In this document: positions 53,216-63,534 of the stretch, in pieces | Position numbering within the stretch: the stretch's first letter is position 1 | Layout of the letters: each line of letters opens with the position of its first letter | NCBI RefSeq assembly: GCF_001424665.1 | Contig: NZ_LMQS01000001.1 | Coordinates: forward strand, 807,225-871,224 | Length of the DNA stretch: 64,000 nt | Origin: Methylophilus sp. Leaf416 | GTDB taxonomy: Bacteria > Pseudomonadota > Gammaproteobacteria > Burkholderiales > Methylophilaceae | Direction of reading: 5' to 3' | Translations under genes and position numbers: made by a program | Notes under the pieces: generated by a model | What the model was told of the DNA's origin: nothing | Seen by the model: only the letters and a program-made list of their open reading frames with translations | Databases searched by the model: none

Positions 53216-55045
53216 ATGAACCGTTATCCATTATGGAAATACGTGCTGATTGGCACAGTCATCGTCATTGGCTTGCTATACACCATCCCCAACTTTTTTG
53301 GTGAATCGCCAGCGGTGCAAATCAGCCCGGCGAAAACCTCGCTCAAAGTAGACGAAAGCCTGTTGCAAAAAGTGGAAAGCGCTTTAAAACTGGCGAATAT
53401 TCCATTTGATGGGGTGTTTCTGGATGCAAGTGGCGTGAAAGTCCGCTTTGCCAATACAGATACCCAGTTATTAGCCAAAGATAAGCTGGTATCCACTTTG
53501 GGCAAAGATTACACCGTGGCACTCAACCTGGTGCCGCAAACGCCAAACTGGCTGCAAAGCATAGGCGCCAAGCCTATGTATTTGGGCCTGGATTTACGTG
53601 GTGGTGTGCATTTCCTGTTGCAGGTGGACATGAAAGCGGCTTTGGATAAAGCTGCGGAAAGCACCGTTGGCGATTTCCGCATGTCATTGCGTAAAGAAAA
53701 AATCAATTATTACGGGATTGAGCGCCAGGGCCAGGTGGTAGTGATTAAATTTGAATCTGAAGCGGAAGCGACTAAAGCGCGCAATCTGCTGGCAAAAGAT
53801 TTTTCAGACCTGACATATAAAGTCAGCGGTAGCGACAAAGACTATAGCGTGACCGCCAGCATGAGCACCATGGCACAAAAACGCATTCAGGAGTTTGCAC
53901 TGAAGCAGAACCTACAAACCTTGCATAACCGGATCAATGAACTGGGTGTGGCCGAGCCGATTGTGCAGCAGCAAGGCATAGACAGGATTGTGGTGCAATT
54001 ACCTGGCGTGCAGGATACCGCGAAAGCCAAAGAAATTCTGGGTCGTACAGCGACACTGGAAATTCGCATGGTTGACGAAGAGAAAGCCGATATGGCGACT
54101 TTGCAAAAAGCGCAAAACGGCCAGGTACCCTTTGGCGATGAATTATATTTTGACCGTGACAGCCGTCCGGTATTGGTCAAGAAAAGTGTCGTGCTCACTG
54201 GTGACCGCATCACAGATGCAGGCCCTGGCGTAAATGGCCAGAATGGTTCTTCTGTTGTTAATGTCACACTGGATGGTCGTGGGGCTGGCATCTTCAAAAA
54301 CGTTACCCGCGAAAATGTCGGCAAGCGCATGGCGATTTTGCTGATTGAAAAAGGTAGCACCGAAGTGGTGACAGCGCCTGTGATCAATGAAGAAATCGGT
54401 GGCGGCCGTGTGCAGATCTCCGGCATGGCGAATGCGCAGGAAGCGACTGACATTTCATTGCTGCTGCGTGCCGGTGCATTAGCTGCGCCTATGGAAATCA
54501 TTGAAGAACGTACCGTTGGTCCAAGCATGGGTGAAGAAAATATCAAGCGGGGCGTGCACTCTACGTTATGGGGTTTTGCAGCCATTGCGGTGATGATGAT
54601 CATCTACTACATGGTGTTCGGTGGCGTTTCCGTCATGGCATTGGGTGTCAACCTGTTGCTGCTGGTGGCGATTCTTTCCATGCTGCAAGCAACGCTGACC
54701 TTGCCAGGCCTGGCTGCGATTGCGCTGGCGCTGGGGATGGCGATTGATGCCAACGTGCTGATCAACGAGCGTATCCGTGAAGAGTTGCGCAATGGCAATA
54801 CGCCGCAAGCCAGCATCCACGCTGGTTATGACCGTGCGTTTGACACGATTCTCGATTCCAACGTGACTACCTTGATTGCCGGTCTGGCGCTGTTTATGTT
54901 TGGTACCGGCCCGATCAAAGGCTTTGCCGTTGTACACGTATTGGGGATTATGACTTCGATGTTCAGCGCTGTGCTGGTATCCCGTGCGATGGTCAATCTG
55001 TTGTACGGCTATCGCCGCAAAATCGAGCGTCTACCGATCGGCTAA
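53216..55045 (+). CDS. secD: SecD, protein-export membrane protein
   Basis: 609 residues. One N-terminal helix, the large periplasmic P1/P4 region (LGLDLRGGVHFLLQVD, ITDAGPGVNG) and five C-terminal helices ending the RND-like domain (GLAAIALALGMAIDANVLIN, IRE). With SecF it uses the proton gradient to pull substrates across the inner membrane. Spacing of 46 bases after yajC. Confidence 0.98.
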   Translation: MNRYPLWKYVLIGTVIVIGLLYTIPNFFGESPAVQISPAKTSLKVDESLLQKVESALKLANIPFDGVFLDASGVKVRFANTDTQLLAKDKLVSTLGKDYTVALNLVPQTPNWLQSIGAKPMYLGLDLRGGVHFLLQVDMKAALDKAAESTVGDFRMSLRKEKINYYGIERQGQVVVIKFESEAEATKARNLLAKDFSDLTYKVSGSDKDYSVTASMSTMAQKRIQEFALKQNLQTLHNRINELGVAEPIVQQQGIDRIVVQLPGVQDTAKAKEILGRTATLEIRMVDEEKADMATLQKAQNGQVPFGDELYFDRDSRPVLVKKSVVLTGDRITDAGPGVNGQNGSSVVNVTLDGRGAGIFKNVTRENVGKRMAILLIEKGSTEVVTAPVINEEIGGGRVQISGMANAQEATDISLLLRAGALAAPMEIIEERTVGPSMGEENIKRGVHSTLWGFAAIAVMMIIYYMVFGGVSVMALGVNLLLLVAILSMLQATLTLPGLAAIALALGMAIDANVLINERIREELRNGNTPQASIHAGYDRAFDTILDSNVTTLIAGLALFMFGTGPIKGFAVVHVLGIMTSMFSAVLVSRAMVNLLYGYRRKIERLPIG

Positions 55046-55092
55046 CCGATTCGGTGCAGTGATTGCTGTCACAACCTATTTGAGAACAGATT

Positions 55093-56037
55093 ATGGAATT
55101 ATTCAGAATTAAAAAAGATATCCCGTTTATGAGTTACGGGCGTCTGACCACTTCAATATCGCTGATTACCTTTATATTGGCGGTGTTTTTCCTGATGCAT
55201 CGCGGCTTGCATTACGGTGTGGATTTTACAGGCGGCACAGTGATGGAAGTGCATTACCCGACCACTGCCAATATCGGCAAAATCCGTGAAGTGATCGATA
55301 ACACCGGCCTCAAAGATGTGACGGTACAAAATTTTGGCTCAAGCCAGGACGTACTGATCCGGTTGCCAGTCAAAAAAGAATTATCGATTGCGCAATTGTC
55401 GGAAAAAATCTCCTCATCCCTGAAAGATGCTGATAGCGGCGCAGAAATTCGCCGGGTAGAGTCTGTCGGTTCGCAGGTCGGCGAAGAGCTTTATGAAAAT
55501 GGCGCACTGGCCTTATTGCTGGTATGTGCAGGGATTATGGGCTATCTGGCCTTACGTTTTGAGTGGCGTTTTGCTGTGGCCGCGATTATCGCCAACATGC
55601 ATGACGTCATCATAATTCTCGGCTTTTTCGCTTTCTTCCAATGGGAGTTCAACCTGACAGTGCTCGCTGCCATTCTGGCGGTGCTTGGCTATTCAGTGAA
55701 TGAATCAGTAGTGGTGTTTGACCGGGTACGTGAAAACTTCAAAAAAATGCGCAAGGCATCTGCAGTGCATGTGATTGATAATGCGATTACCCGCACGATG
55801 TCGCGCACTATCATCACCCACTTGATGACACAAACCATGGTTTGCTCCATGTTGTTTTTTGGCGGTGAAACCCTGCACAACTTCTCGCTGGCGCTGACCA
55901 TTGGTATTTTGTTCGGTATTTATTCTTCAGTATTGGTTGCCTGCCCAATCGCCATGTGGCTGGGTGTAAGCCGTGCCAATCTGATTGGCGACGCCGAGAA
56001 AAAACCTAAAGAAGACGAAGCCGCACTCGCACCTTAA
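55093..56037 (+). CDS. secF: SecF, protein-export membrane protein
   Basis: 314 residues: N-terminal helix, VDFTGGTVMEV in the periplasmic part, and five C-terminal helices (GYSVNESVVVFDRVREN is the conserved D4 region). Complete. A terminator with a long stem follows 112 bases after the stop. Confidence 0.98.
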   Translation: MELFRIKKDIPFMSYGRLTTSISLITFILAVFFLMHRGLHYGVDFTGGTVMEVHYPTTANIGKIREVIDNTGLKDVTVQNFGSSQDVLIRLPVKKELSIAQLSEKISSSLKDADSGAEIRRVESVGSQVGEELYENGALALLLVCAGIMGYLALRFEWRFAVAAIIANMHDVIIILGFFAFFQWEFNLTVLAAILAVLGYSVNESVVVFDRVRENFKKMRKASAVHVIDNAITRTMSRTIITHLMTQTMVCSMLFFGGETLHNFSLALTIGILFGIYSSVLVACPIAMWLGVSRANLIGDAEKKPKEDEAALAP

Positions 56038-56149
56038 ATATTGATTAACGTATGGCACATTAATGATGCGCCATAAAACTCCCACAATATGTGAGCAAAC
56101 GGTTTTGCTAGGGACATGCGTTGATTAGTCTGTGTTTTTCTTGATTTTT

Positions 56150-56186
56150 AGCCACTGGTGGGTACACTAGTGGCTTCTTGTTTTTT
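56150..56186 (+). terminator. Terminator after secF
   Basis: 11-bp stem AGCCACTGGTG against CACTAGTGGCT (one G-T wobble) with a GGTA loop and TCTTGTTTTTT, ending 11 bases before the next gene's start. Confidence 0.82.
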
Positions 56187-56197
56187 ACCCCACTCCC

Positions 56198-57466
56198 TTG
56201 GACAATATTCCTTTAAGTTGGCAGATCGGCTTATTAATTCTGCTACTGTCATTCACGGCTTTTTTCTCTGTTGCTGAAACCAGCCTGATGTCCGTCAACC
56301 GCTACCGCATGCGGCATATGGCGAAACAGGGTCACCGCGGTGCAAAACTGGCCAGCCGGCTCATCGCTCAAACCGATAAAACCCTGGGTGCCATCTTATT
56401 GGGCAATACCTTTTGTATCGTCGGCTCATCTACGCTGGAAGTGATTATTGCAGAGCGCCTATTTGGTGAAGGCGATTATGTGCTGATGCTGGGCTCTTTA
56501 GCCATTACCTTTGCCATTCTGGTATTCAGTGAAATTTCCCCAAAGGTGATTGCGGCGGCACATGCGGAAAAACTGGCATTTGCCACCAGCTACCTGCTGT
56601 ATCCGCTGATCTGGCTTTTCAACCCGATTGTCTGGTTTGTTAACCTGTTTGTTAAAGGCTTCGTCAAACTTTTAGGCGTAAAAGTCAATTTTGACCAGGC
56701 GCACTCTGTCACCACCGATGAATTACGCAGTATTGTCAGTGACGCCGGGCAATATATCCCTTCGCAAAGCCGCATGATTTTACTTAACCTGCTCGATCTG
56801 GAAGACATCATTGTCGACCATGTGATGACAGCGCACACACAGGTTGAGTTTGTTGATCTGGACCATCCGATTGAACAGATCATGGAACAGCTGGCGAATA
56901 GCCATCATTCCCGATTGCCGGTCAGGCAAGGCGATCATGAAGATATTGTCGGCATCGTGCATGTACGCAAAGTACTGCCATTATTACGTGACTTCCATAT
57001 CGGCAAAGCGCCGAGCAAAGGCTTGTTGCAGGCTGCGATTAGCCCTCCCTACTATATTCCGTCCGGTACGCCTCTATATACTCAGTTGCAACAGTTCCAG
57101 AAACACCATGAGCGGATTGCCCTGGTGGTGGATGAGTATGGTGAGTTCAGGGGCCTGCTGACGCTGGAAGATATTCTGGAGGAAGTAGTGGGTGAATTTA
57201 CTACTCAATCGCCAGAGCGCACCAAGGATTTCCACCAAAATGAAGATGGTAGCTGGCTGGTGGATGGTAGCAGTCAGTTACGCGACATCAACCGTAAACT
57301 GAAACTCTTGCTGCCAATCGATGGTCCACGTACCTTGAACGGTCTGATTCTCGAACATTTCGAAGATATCCCGGAACCAGGCACCAGCTTTAAACTGGGC
57401 GAACATCGCCTGGAGATTGTTGACGTGCAGGACCGCATCGTCAAACTTGTCAAAATTTATCTTTAA
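56198..57466 (+). CDS. CorC/HlyC-type CNNM-CBS transporter-associated protein
   Basis: 422 residues: CNNM/DUF21 domain with four hydrophobic segments (about 8-160), a CBS pair (about 205-330: VDHVMTAHTQVEFVDLDHP, VDEYGEFRGLLTLEDILEE) and a C-terminal CorC_HlyC domain. It is often called a hemolysin-like protein; the family is now linked to magnesium or divalent cation export. The start codon is TTG at 56198; no ATG fits the N-terminal helix. The short distance to the secF terminator means it needs its own promoter, or one inside that spacer. Confidence 0.9.
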   Translation: MDNIPLSWQIGLLILLLSFTAFFSVAETSLMSVNRYRMRHMAKQGHRGAKLASRLIAQTDKTLGAILLGNTFCIVGSSTLEVIIAERLFGEGDYVLMLGSLAITFAILVFSEISPKVIAAAHAEKLAFATSYLLYPLIWLFNPIVWFVNLFVKGFVKLLGVKVNFDQAHSVTTDELRSIVSDAGQYIPSQSRMILLNLLDLEDIIVDHVMTAHTQVEFVDLDHPIEQIMEQLANSHHSRLPVRQGDHEDIVGIVHVRKVLPLLRDFHIGKAPSKGLLQAAISPPYYIPSGTPLYTQLQQFQKHHERIALVVDEYGEFRGLLTLEDILEEVVGEFTTQSPERTKDFHQNEDGSWLVDGSSQLRDINRKLKLLLPIDGPRTLNGLILEHFEDIPEPGTSFKLGEHRLEIVDVQDRIVKLVKIYL

Positions 57467-57565
57467 AAGCCACAGTTATTATTTTTTAAACTGTAGTTAC
57501 ATAGCCAGCACTTGAATTTTTTCATACAAGGCGCACAATAAACTTAAGATCAGGTATGCAAAATT

Positions 57566-57877
57566 ATGGTACGACCCAAGCGTGATGGCGATTTGGCACT
57601 GGATCCACAAACCGCCAAACCAAAACCTCCAGAGCTATATAAAGTGTTGTTATTAAACGACGATTACACTCCTATGGAGTTTGTTGTCGCCGTGATTGAG
57701 CAGTTTTTTTCTAAAACCCGCGAACAAGCCACGCAAATCATGCTCAAAGTGCATACTGAAGGCGCCGGAGTGTGCGGTGTCTACCCGCAGGATATCGCTG
57801 AAACCAAAATGCATCAGGTGATGGAATCAGCACAAGAAGCGCAGCATCCTTTGCAATGTGTGATTGAAGCAGCTTAA
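57566..57877 (+). CDS. clpS: ClpS, ClpA adaptor for N-end rule substrates
   Basis: 103 residues: a flexible N-terminal tail, then [46 protein letters not shown], with the substrate-binding Asn-Asp-Asp region and Met/His positions of the family. It binds ClpA and delivers proteins with destabilising N-terminal residues. It precedes clpA by 316 bases, a wider gap than usual. Confidence 0.97.
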   Translation: MVRPKRDGDLALDPQTAKPKPPELYKVLLLNDDYTPMEFVVAVIEQFFSKTREQATQIMLKVHTEGAGVCGVYPQDIAETKMHQVMESAQEAQHPLQCVIEAA

Positions 57878-58193
57878 GTTCGATCATGCTTTCTCAAAAT
57901 ACCAAGGCATTCTGAGAATATCGAGGGAATATGGCGACATTCCCGCGCTTCAAGTTTACCCGGCAGGTGTTAGGATAAGGGTGTTATATTTTAATGCGGG
58001 ATGCAGAACAAATTAATTAATAAGCAGCTTCACAAATTATTACTTAATAGCTCATACGAACCATTGAAATTTTCATCATCTAGCACGATATTAGTAAACA
58101 TACAGAGGCTTGTAGGTGTACATTAATAGCGTGTGTGAACATTGCGTTTTTCCTAGTGTATTTTTGTAGTGTAGTGGATTAAGGAAAGTCATC
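57878..58193. other. 316-base clpS-clpA intergenic region
   Basis: AT-rich with no ORF. ATTGAAATTTTC around 58062 loosely resembles a heat-shock -35 but lacks a matching CCCCAT box, so no sigma32 promoter is claimed. clpA has its own GGAAAG ribosome site near 58180. Confidence 0.5.
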
Positions 58194-60449
58194 ATGATTG
58201 CTCAAGAACTTGAAGTTAGCCTGCACATGGCTTTTATGGACGCCAGACAAAAGCGTCACGAATTGATTACAGTTGAGCATCTGTTGCTGGCAATGTTGGA
58301 TAACCCGACTGCCGCAGAAGTGTTACGCGCATGCGGAGCAAAATTCGATACCCTGCGTAGCGAGCTTACCCAATACATTGAAGAACACACTCCCACTGTC
58401 GCTGGTACTGATGAGGTTGATACGCAGCCTACACTTGGTTTTCAGCGTGTGATTCAGCGTGCCATGTTGCACGTGCAATCCTCCGGCAAAAAAGAAGTCA
58501 CCGGCGCCAATGTACTGGTCGCTATTTATGGTGAGAAAGATTCTCATGCGGTGTTTTTCCTGCATCAGCAAGGCGTGACCCGCCTGGATGTAGTGAATTT
58601 CATCTCTCATGGCGTCGCCAAAATACAGGAAAGCGAGCCGAAAGCGAGCAATACCGAACAGGAAACTGAAGGTGAAAGTGTATCTACCGGTGCGCTGGAA
58701 AGCTTTACGCTAAACCTGAATGCGCAAGTCATTGCAGGCAAAATTGATCCGCTGATTGGCCGTGGACTTGAACTGGAACGCGTAATTCAAACTTTATGCC
58801 GCCGCCGCAAGAACAACCCGCTATTAGTGGGTGAAGCTGGCGTAGGTAAAACGGCGATTGCAGAGGGGCTGGCTTCACGTATCGTGAACCAGGAAATCCC
58901 TGAGGTATTGCAAGATGCCACCGTCTATTCTTTAGATATGGGTGCGTTGCTGGCCGGTACCAAATACCGTGGTGACTTTGAGCAACGTTTGAAGGCCGTG
59001 ATGAAACAGTTGGCTGAGAAACCTGAAGCCATCCTGTTCATCGACGAGATCCATACACTCATTGGCGCGGGCTCCGCCAGCGGCGGTACCTTGGATGCCA
59101 GCAATCTGCTGAAACCGGCTTTATCTAACGGTTCGCTCAAATGCATAGGTGCCACTACCTATCAGGAATACCGCGGTATTTTTGAGAAAGATCACGCCCT
59201 GTCACGCCGCTTCCAGAAAATTGATGTAGCTGAACCTAGTGTGGCTGAAACGATTGAGATTCTTAAAGGGCTGAAAACACGTTTTGAAGAACATCATAGC
59301 GTGAAATACAGCGCCAGTGCATTGACTGTGGCAGCTGAATTATCTGCGAAATATATCAATGACCGTCACTTGCCAGATAAAGCGATTGATGTGATTGATG
59401 AGGCTGGTGCTGCGCAACGCATTCTGCCGAAAAGCAAGCAGAAGAAAATCATTGGCAATAAAGAGATTGAAGAAATCATTGCCAAGATTGCACGCATTCC
59501 GCCAAAAAATATTTCTACCGATGACCGCAATGCATTGAAAACGCTGGAACGCGATTTGAAAGCAGTGGTATTCGGCCAGGATAAAGCGATTGATGTATTG
59601 GCTTCAGCCGTGAAAATGGCGCGTAGTGGCCTGGGGAATGGTAACAAACCTATTGGTAGCTTCCTGTTTGCCGGCCCTACAGGTGTCGGTAAAACAGAAG
59701 TCGCGAAACAGCTGGCATATGTCTTGGGCATTGAGTTACTGCGGTTTGATATGTCTGAGTATATGGAGCGCCACGCCGTATCGCGTCTGATCGGTGCGCC
59801 TCCGGGCTATGTTGGTTTTGACCAGGGTGGGTTATTGACTGAAGCCGTGACCAAACAGCCATATTGCGTCCTACTGTTAGACGAAATTGAAAAAGCACAT
59901 CCGGATATTTTCAATATCCTGCTGCAAGTAATGGATCATGGTACGTTGACTGATAATAATGGCCGCAAAGCAGATTTCCGCAATGTGACCATTATCATGA
60001 CCACTAATGCGGGTGCGGAAAACCTGTCCAAGGCCAGCATCGGCTTTACCAACAGTAAAGACGTCACTGACGAGGCGGCGGATCTGAAGCGCTTGTTCAG
60101 CCCTGAGTTCCGTAACCGCCTGGATGCGACAGTGTCATTTGGAGCGCTGAACCAGGAAATCATTCTGCGTGTGGTCGATAAATTCCTCATGCAACTGGAA
60201 GATCAGTTGCACGAGAAAAAAGTCGATGTCACTTTCAGTGATGAGCTTAAAGCTTACCTGGGTAGAAAAGGCTTTGATCCACTGATGGGCGCGCGACCAA
60301 TGGCTCGCCTAATTCAGGACACTATCCGTAAAGCATTGGCCGATGAGTTGTTATTCGGCAGGTTGAATGATGGTGGTCAGGTTCATATCGACATTGACGA
60401 AAACGACCAGATCAAGTTGATTTTCAAAGAAGAAACCATTTCGGCCTAA
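58194..60449 (+). CDS. clpA: ClpA, AAA+ unfoldase of ClpAP
   Basis: 751 residues. An N-terminal Clp repeat domain (about 1-140) binds ClpS. AAA-1 has [10 protein letters not shown] and [23 protein letters not shown]-2 has [21 protein letters not shown] and the C-terminal IGL-containing region for ClpP docking. Intact. A strong terminator follows 34 bases after the stop. Confidence 0.97.
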   Translation: MIAQELEVSLHMAFMDARQKRHELITVEHLLLAMLDNPTAAEVLRACGAKFDTLRSELTQYIEEHTPTVAGTDEVDTQPTLGFQRVIQRAMLHVQSSGKKEVTGANVLVAIYGEKDSHAVFFLHQQGVTRLDVVNFISHGVAKIQESEPKASNTEQETEGESVSTGALESFTLNLNAQVIAGKIDPLIGRGLELERVIQTLCRRRKNNPLLVGEAGVGKTAIAEGLASRIVNQEIPEVLQDATVYSLDMGALLAGTKYRGDFEQRLKAVMKQLAEKPEAILFIDEIHTLIGAGSASGGTLDASNLLKPALSNGSLKCIGATTYQEYRGIFEKDHALSRRFQKIDVAEPSVAETIEILKGLKTRFEEHHSVKYSASALTVAAELSAKYINDRHLPDKAIDVIDEAGAAQRILPKSKQKKIIGNKEIEEIIAKIARIPPKNISTDDRNALKTLERDLKAVVFGQDKAIDVLASAVKMARSGLGNGNKPIGSFLFAGPTGVGKTEVAKQLAYVLGIELLRFDMSEYMERHAVSRLIGAPPGYVGFDQGGLLTEAVTKQPYCVLLLDEIEKAHPDIFNILLQVMDHGTLTDNNGRKADFRNVTIIMTTNAGAENLSKASIGFTNSKDVTDEAADLKRLFSPEFRNRLDATVSFGALNQEIILRVVDKFLMQLEDQLHEKKVDVTFSDELKAYLGRKGFDPLMGARPMARLIQDTIRKALADELLFGRLNDGGQVHIDIDENDQIKLIFKEETISA

Positions 60450-60482
60450 ATCAGCCTTACTGGTCCGATTGTAACTAGGCAC

Positions 60483-60519
60483 CCACAGCGACATCTACTA
60501 TAATGTCGCTGTGGTTTTT
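60483..60519 (+). terminator. Terminator after clpA
   Basis: 12-bp perfect stem CCACAGCGACAT/ATGTCGCTGTGG with an 8-base loop and five T. Confidence 0.94.
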
Positions 60520-60665
60520 GCACATTAACAGTGCATTCGCCATCCCGACTGAGGTTGAATCCAAAAATAAGTCATCTCAGATATGTATTAAATCAATAGG
60601 TTAAGCACGCATTCATCATTGGTACGGTACTTGCTCATTTCCATGAAAAGACGCGATACCTCCCG

Positions 60666-61016
60666 GTGCTGATTTTGTACATGCAAAAAATTTTTTATTT
60701 TCTACATTTGTTGTGCCTAGTGTTCGCATTGCAGACAACTGCTGCTGAGCCGGTAGTCACAACCACGCTGCTACAAACAGGTACTTCCGCAATCGTTATG
60801 TCCAACGCACTAGATGATACGTTGTCCGCGGACTTTGGCGATATAAGCAGTTGTATCGATATGCTTGAAGTGGCTGAGGTTGATGTAGATAAAATCACCC
60901 TGCCCGCTTTCAGCTACCCCCTGCATATAAGCTCCCATCAAGCACCCGAGCATCATTTACCTGATTATCATCCCCTCTTCGCTTTCTGGCTGGACCGGCC
61001 TCCCCAACTCGCTTAG
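60666..61016 (+). CDS. CzcI-like small exported protein at the head of the metal efflux operon
   Basis: 116 residues from a GTG at 60666 or 111 from the ATG at 60681 (MQKIFYF). A signal peptide (FLHLLCLVFALQTTAAE) precedes a polar mature part with His near the end (SSHQAPEHHLPDYHPLF) and a C-terminus LDRPPQLA. CzcI-type regulators upstream of czcCBA are likewise short exported proteins with a His-containing tail ending in D-R-P-x-W/x-L-A. The match is by layout and short motif only. It lies 102 bases upstream of czcC. Confidence 0.6.
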   Translation: MLILYMQKIFYFLHLLCLVFALQTTAAEPVVTTTLLQTGTSAIVMSNALDDTLSADFGDISSCIDMLEVAEVDVDKITLPAFSYPLHISSHQAPEHHLPDYHPLFAFWLDRPPQLA

Positions 61017-61118
61017 CACTATCCTCCCTCTATCAACATTGTTGTTTTAGAGTGCAATATTAATTATTAATTAAGGTGACTATGTCATGATAGGCAAAGT
61101 CATCTGAGAAGGATTGTT

Positions 61119-62369
61119 ATGTTAAGTCATACCCGCTGGCGGAAAGCGTGCAGACTCCTGTGGTTGTCTTGCCTGATCTCACCAATAGCCTTTGCTGAAC
61201 CAACGTTTGACCTGAAAACCCTGCTGGATAAAGCCATCGCCGAAAACCCGACAATGGCGGTCAGCAAGGCCCAGATTGAAGCTGCTGCGGCAGGCATCAC
61301 CGTTGCAAGATCTTTTTCTAACCCTGATCTCGAAATCATGGCAGGCCCGGCAAGATACCGTGGTGTCCCAACACCAGGCGCAAGCGAAAGAAACTATGGT
61401 GTCACCCTTTCGCAACCGCTGGAATTTCCTGGCACTCGTGCTTCACGCAGGGAGCTTGCTGAGCAGCAACTCACCTATGCTGAGAAGGGCATACAAACAA
61501 CCGGTTTTGATCTTCGCAACCTGATCAAGCAAGCATATTTAACAGTACAGCTTCGCCAGCAAGTACTTGAGATGTTTGGTGCCAACCTGAATGTATTGCG
61601 GGAGATTCAAAGCAAGATCAAACGCAAAGTAGATGTTGGCGAAGCGGCCAGATACGAATTGATCAAGGCAGATACCGAATTACTGGTAGCTGAACGGGAC
61701 TATGCCAGTGCACAAACACGCATCGATGAAGCGAAAGCCATCTTACGCGGCATGATAGGGAATATGCCGGATGACTTTGACATCAAACCTCAATCTCCCG
61801 TCATTGCCCCCTTGCCAGACATCGTAACTTTACGCCAGTCTGCAGAAAACAATCCTTATCTACAGCAACTGATCACCGCCAAGGATGGCGCAGAAGCCAG
61901 GTTAAAACTCGAGAAGGATTTACGCTTTCCCGGGCTGACATTAAAGTCTGACTTCACCCAGGATCCCGACCTGAATACGTTCAGGGTAGGTGTTGTGGTG
62001 CCATTGCCGGTATGGAACCGGCGTGAAGGCCAGATCGCCCAAGCTGCTGCCGGCATCGATGAAGCAGACGCCAATATCAAATTGCAAAAGCAAGTGCTAC
62101 GCAAGGAAATCGACAGTGCTTACCAGCGGAATGTCATTGCCAGCAACCAGCTCAAAGTGTTTGAAAATGGTTTATTGCAACAATCGGAAGCCACGCTCAG
62201 CCGTGCTGAAGCCGCCTATAAATTTGGAGAACGCGGTATCCTGGAATATCTGGATGCGCAACGCGTCAATCGTGATGTCAGACGTGACTATCTGATTGCC
62301 AAATTCGATTATTTTTTCAGTGTATTGCAAATCGAACGTTTCATCGGTTCTGATTTGGTCCAACCATAA
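61119..62369 (+). CDS. czcC: CzcC-type outer membrane efflux factor (TolC family)
   Basis: 416 residues: a signal peptide (ACRLLWLSCLISPIAFAEP), then paired TolC-type OEP repeats rich in Ala, Glu and Leu with coiled-coil hairpins (about 30-215 and 230-405). It forms the outer membrane tunnel of the tripartite divalent metal pump with CzcB and CzcA. An AAGGA ribosome site precedes the ATG. It ends 10 bases before czcB. Confidence 0.9.
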   Translation: MLSHTRWRKACRLLWLSCLISPIAFAEPTFDLKTLLDKAIAENPTMAVSKAQIEAAAAGITVARSFSNPDLEIMAGPARYRGVPTPGASERNYGVTLSQPLEFPGTRASRRELAEQQLTYAEKGIQTTGFDLRNLIKQAYLTVQLRQQVLEMFGANLNVLREIQSKIKRKVDVGEAARYELIKADTELLVAERDYASAQTRIDEAKAILRGMIGNMPDDFDIKPQSPVIAPLPDIVTLRQSAENNPYLQQLITAKDGAEARLKLEKDLRFPGLTLKSDFTQDPDLNTFRVGVVVPLPVWNRREGQIAQAAAGIDEADANIKLQKQVLRKEIDSAYQRNVIASNQLKVFENGLLQQSEATLSRAEAAYKFGERGILEYLDAQRVNRDVRRDYLIAKFDYFFSVLQIERFIGSDLVQP

Positions 62370-62379
62370 GGGAATGGTC

Positions 62380-63531
62380 ATGTCTCGTATTTTAATTTCA
62401 ACTTTGTTCACCGCCGCACTGGCGGTGATGTCCACCGCGTGCTCAGAAAAACCGGCACCGGCTCCTGAAACCAAAGCAGTGGTAGACCCTAACCTGGTGA
62501 CACTCACCCCTGAACTGGAAGCCAATATCAAGATTGGGGCCGTCGACGAAGTGCAGTTTATCGATACCTTACGCATCCCGGGCCGCATTCAGGTAGATGA
62601 GCAATATGAGTCCAGGGCTGGCGCTTCCATCACTGGCCGTATCAGTACACTGGATGTAAATCTAGGCGACGAGGTCAAAGCCGGTCAGCGTCTGGCCACT
62701 ATAAAAAGTACTGAACTCGCCCAATATCAATTGAATTACATCAAAGCCAGCCAGCAGGTGCAATTGCAGACCAAAGCGGTTGACCGTGCCAGACAATTGC
62801 TGGAAGCCGATGTCATCAGCCAGGCAGAGCTGCAACGCCGTGAAGGTGAATTGCATGCGGCTAATGCCGAAGTGAATGCCGCGCGTGACCAGTTAGTGGT
62901 GCTGGGCATGGCACCTGGCAGCATTTCGAAACTGGGTTTGCAAAACAGCGGCATGTCTACCAGCCAGGTAAATTCGAAAATCAGCGGTACCGTGATTGCA
63001 CGTAAAGCACGGCTGGGACAAGTCGTGGCCCCAGCTGAAGAGTTGTTTGTGATTGCTGACCTGTCGCACGTCTGGGCGGTAGCAGAAATTCCTGAGCAGC
63101 AGATTGCCCATATCAGGGAAGGCCAGTCCCTGAACATAGAAGTGCCTGCACTGGATGATGTTGAACTGACCGGCACCCTGGCTTTTGTCGGCGATATCGT
63201 GAACCCTGCCACACGCACGGTGATGGCACGTGCCAATATCAGCAATAACAAGATGCTGTTGAAACCTGACATGCTGATCACGATACTGCTGGAGGCCAAA
63301 CCGGAAAAAGTCATTGCGATTCCTTCCACTGCAATCGTGCGTGAAAACAATGCTGACCATGTATTTTCACAAACGCTTAAATCCAAACAGTTCAAATTGT
63401 TACCTGTCACATTGGGTAGAACTTATGATGACAAAAGAGAAGTATTACAAGGACTGCAACCTGGTGATCAAATCGTGCTGGACGGCGCTTTTCACGTGAA
63501 CAACGAGCGTAAGCGCAAGGAAATGGAGTAA
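62380..63531 (+). CDS. czcB: CzcB-type periplasmic adaptor (membrane fusion protein)
   Basis: 383 residues from the ATG at 62380 behind AAGGGA; earlier in-frame starts overlap czcC and are rejected. A lipoprotein-like signal ends MSTACSEK. Adaptor features follow: a lipoyl half (RISTLDVNLGDEVKAGQRL), an alpha-hairpin (about 110-185), the second lipoyl half (GTVIARKARLGQVV) and beta-barrel parts. It links CzcA to CzcC in a proton-driven heavy-metal efflux pump. Confidence 0.92.
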   Translation: MSRILISTLFTAALAVMSTACSEKPAPAPETKAVVDPNLVTLTPELEANIKIGAVDEVQFIDTLRIPGRIQVDEQYESRAGASITGRISTLDVNLGDEVKAGQRLATIKSTELAQYQLNYIKASQQVQLQTKAVDRARQLLEADVISQAELQRREGELHAANAEVNAARDQLVVLGMAPGSISKLGLQNSGMSTSQVNSKISGTVIARKARLGQVVAPAEELFVIADLSHVWAVAEIPEQQIAHIREGQSLNIEVPALDDVELTGTLAFVGDIVNPATRTVMARANISNNKMLLKPDMLITILLEAKPEKVIAIPSTAIVRENNADHVFSQTLKSKQFKLLPVTLGRTYDDKREVLQGLQPGDQIVLDGAFHVNNERKRKEME

Positions 63532-63534
63532 AGC

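Noticed and set aside
58060-58100. Heat-shock (sigma32) promoter before clpA
   Set aside because: Only a weak -35 resemblance; no CCCCAT-type -10 at the proper distance.
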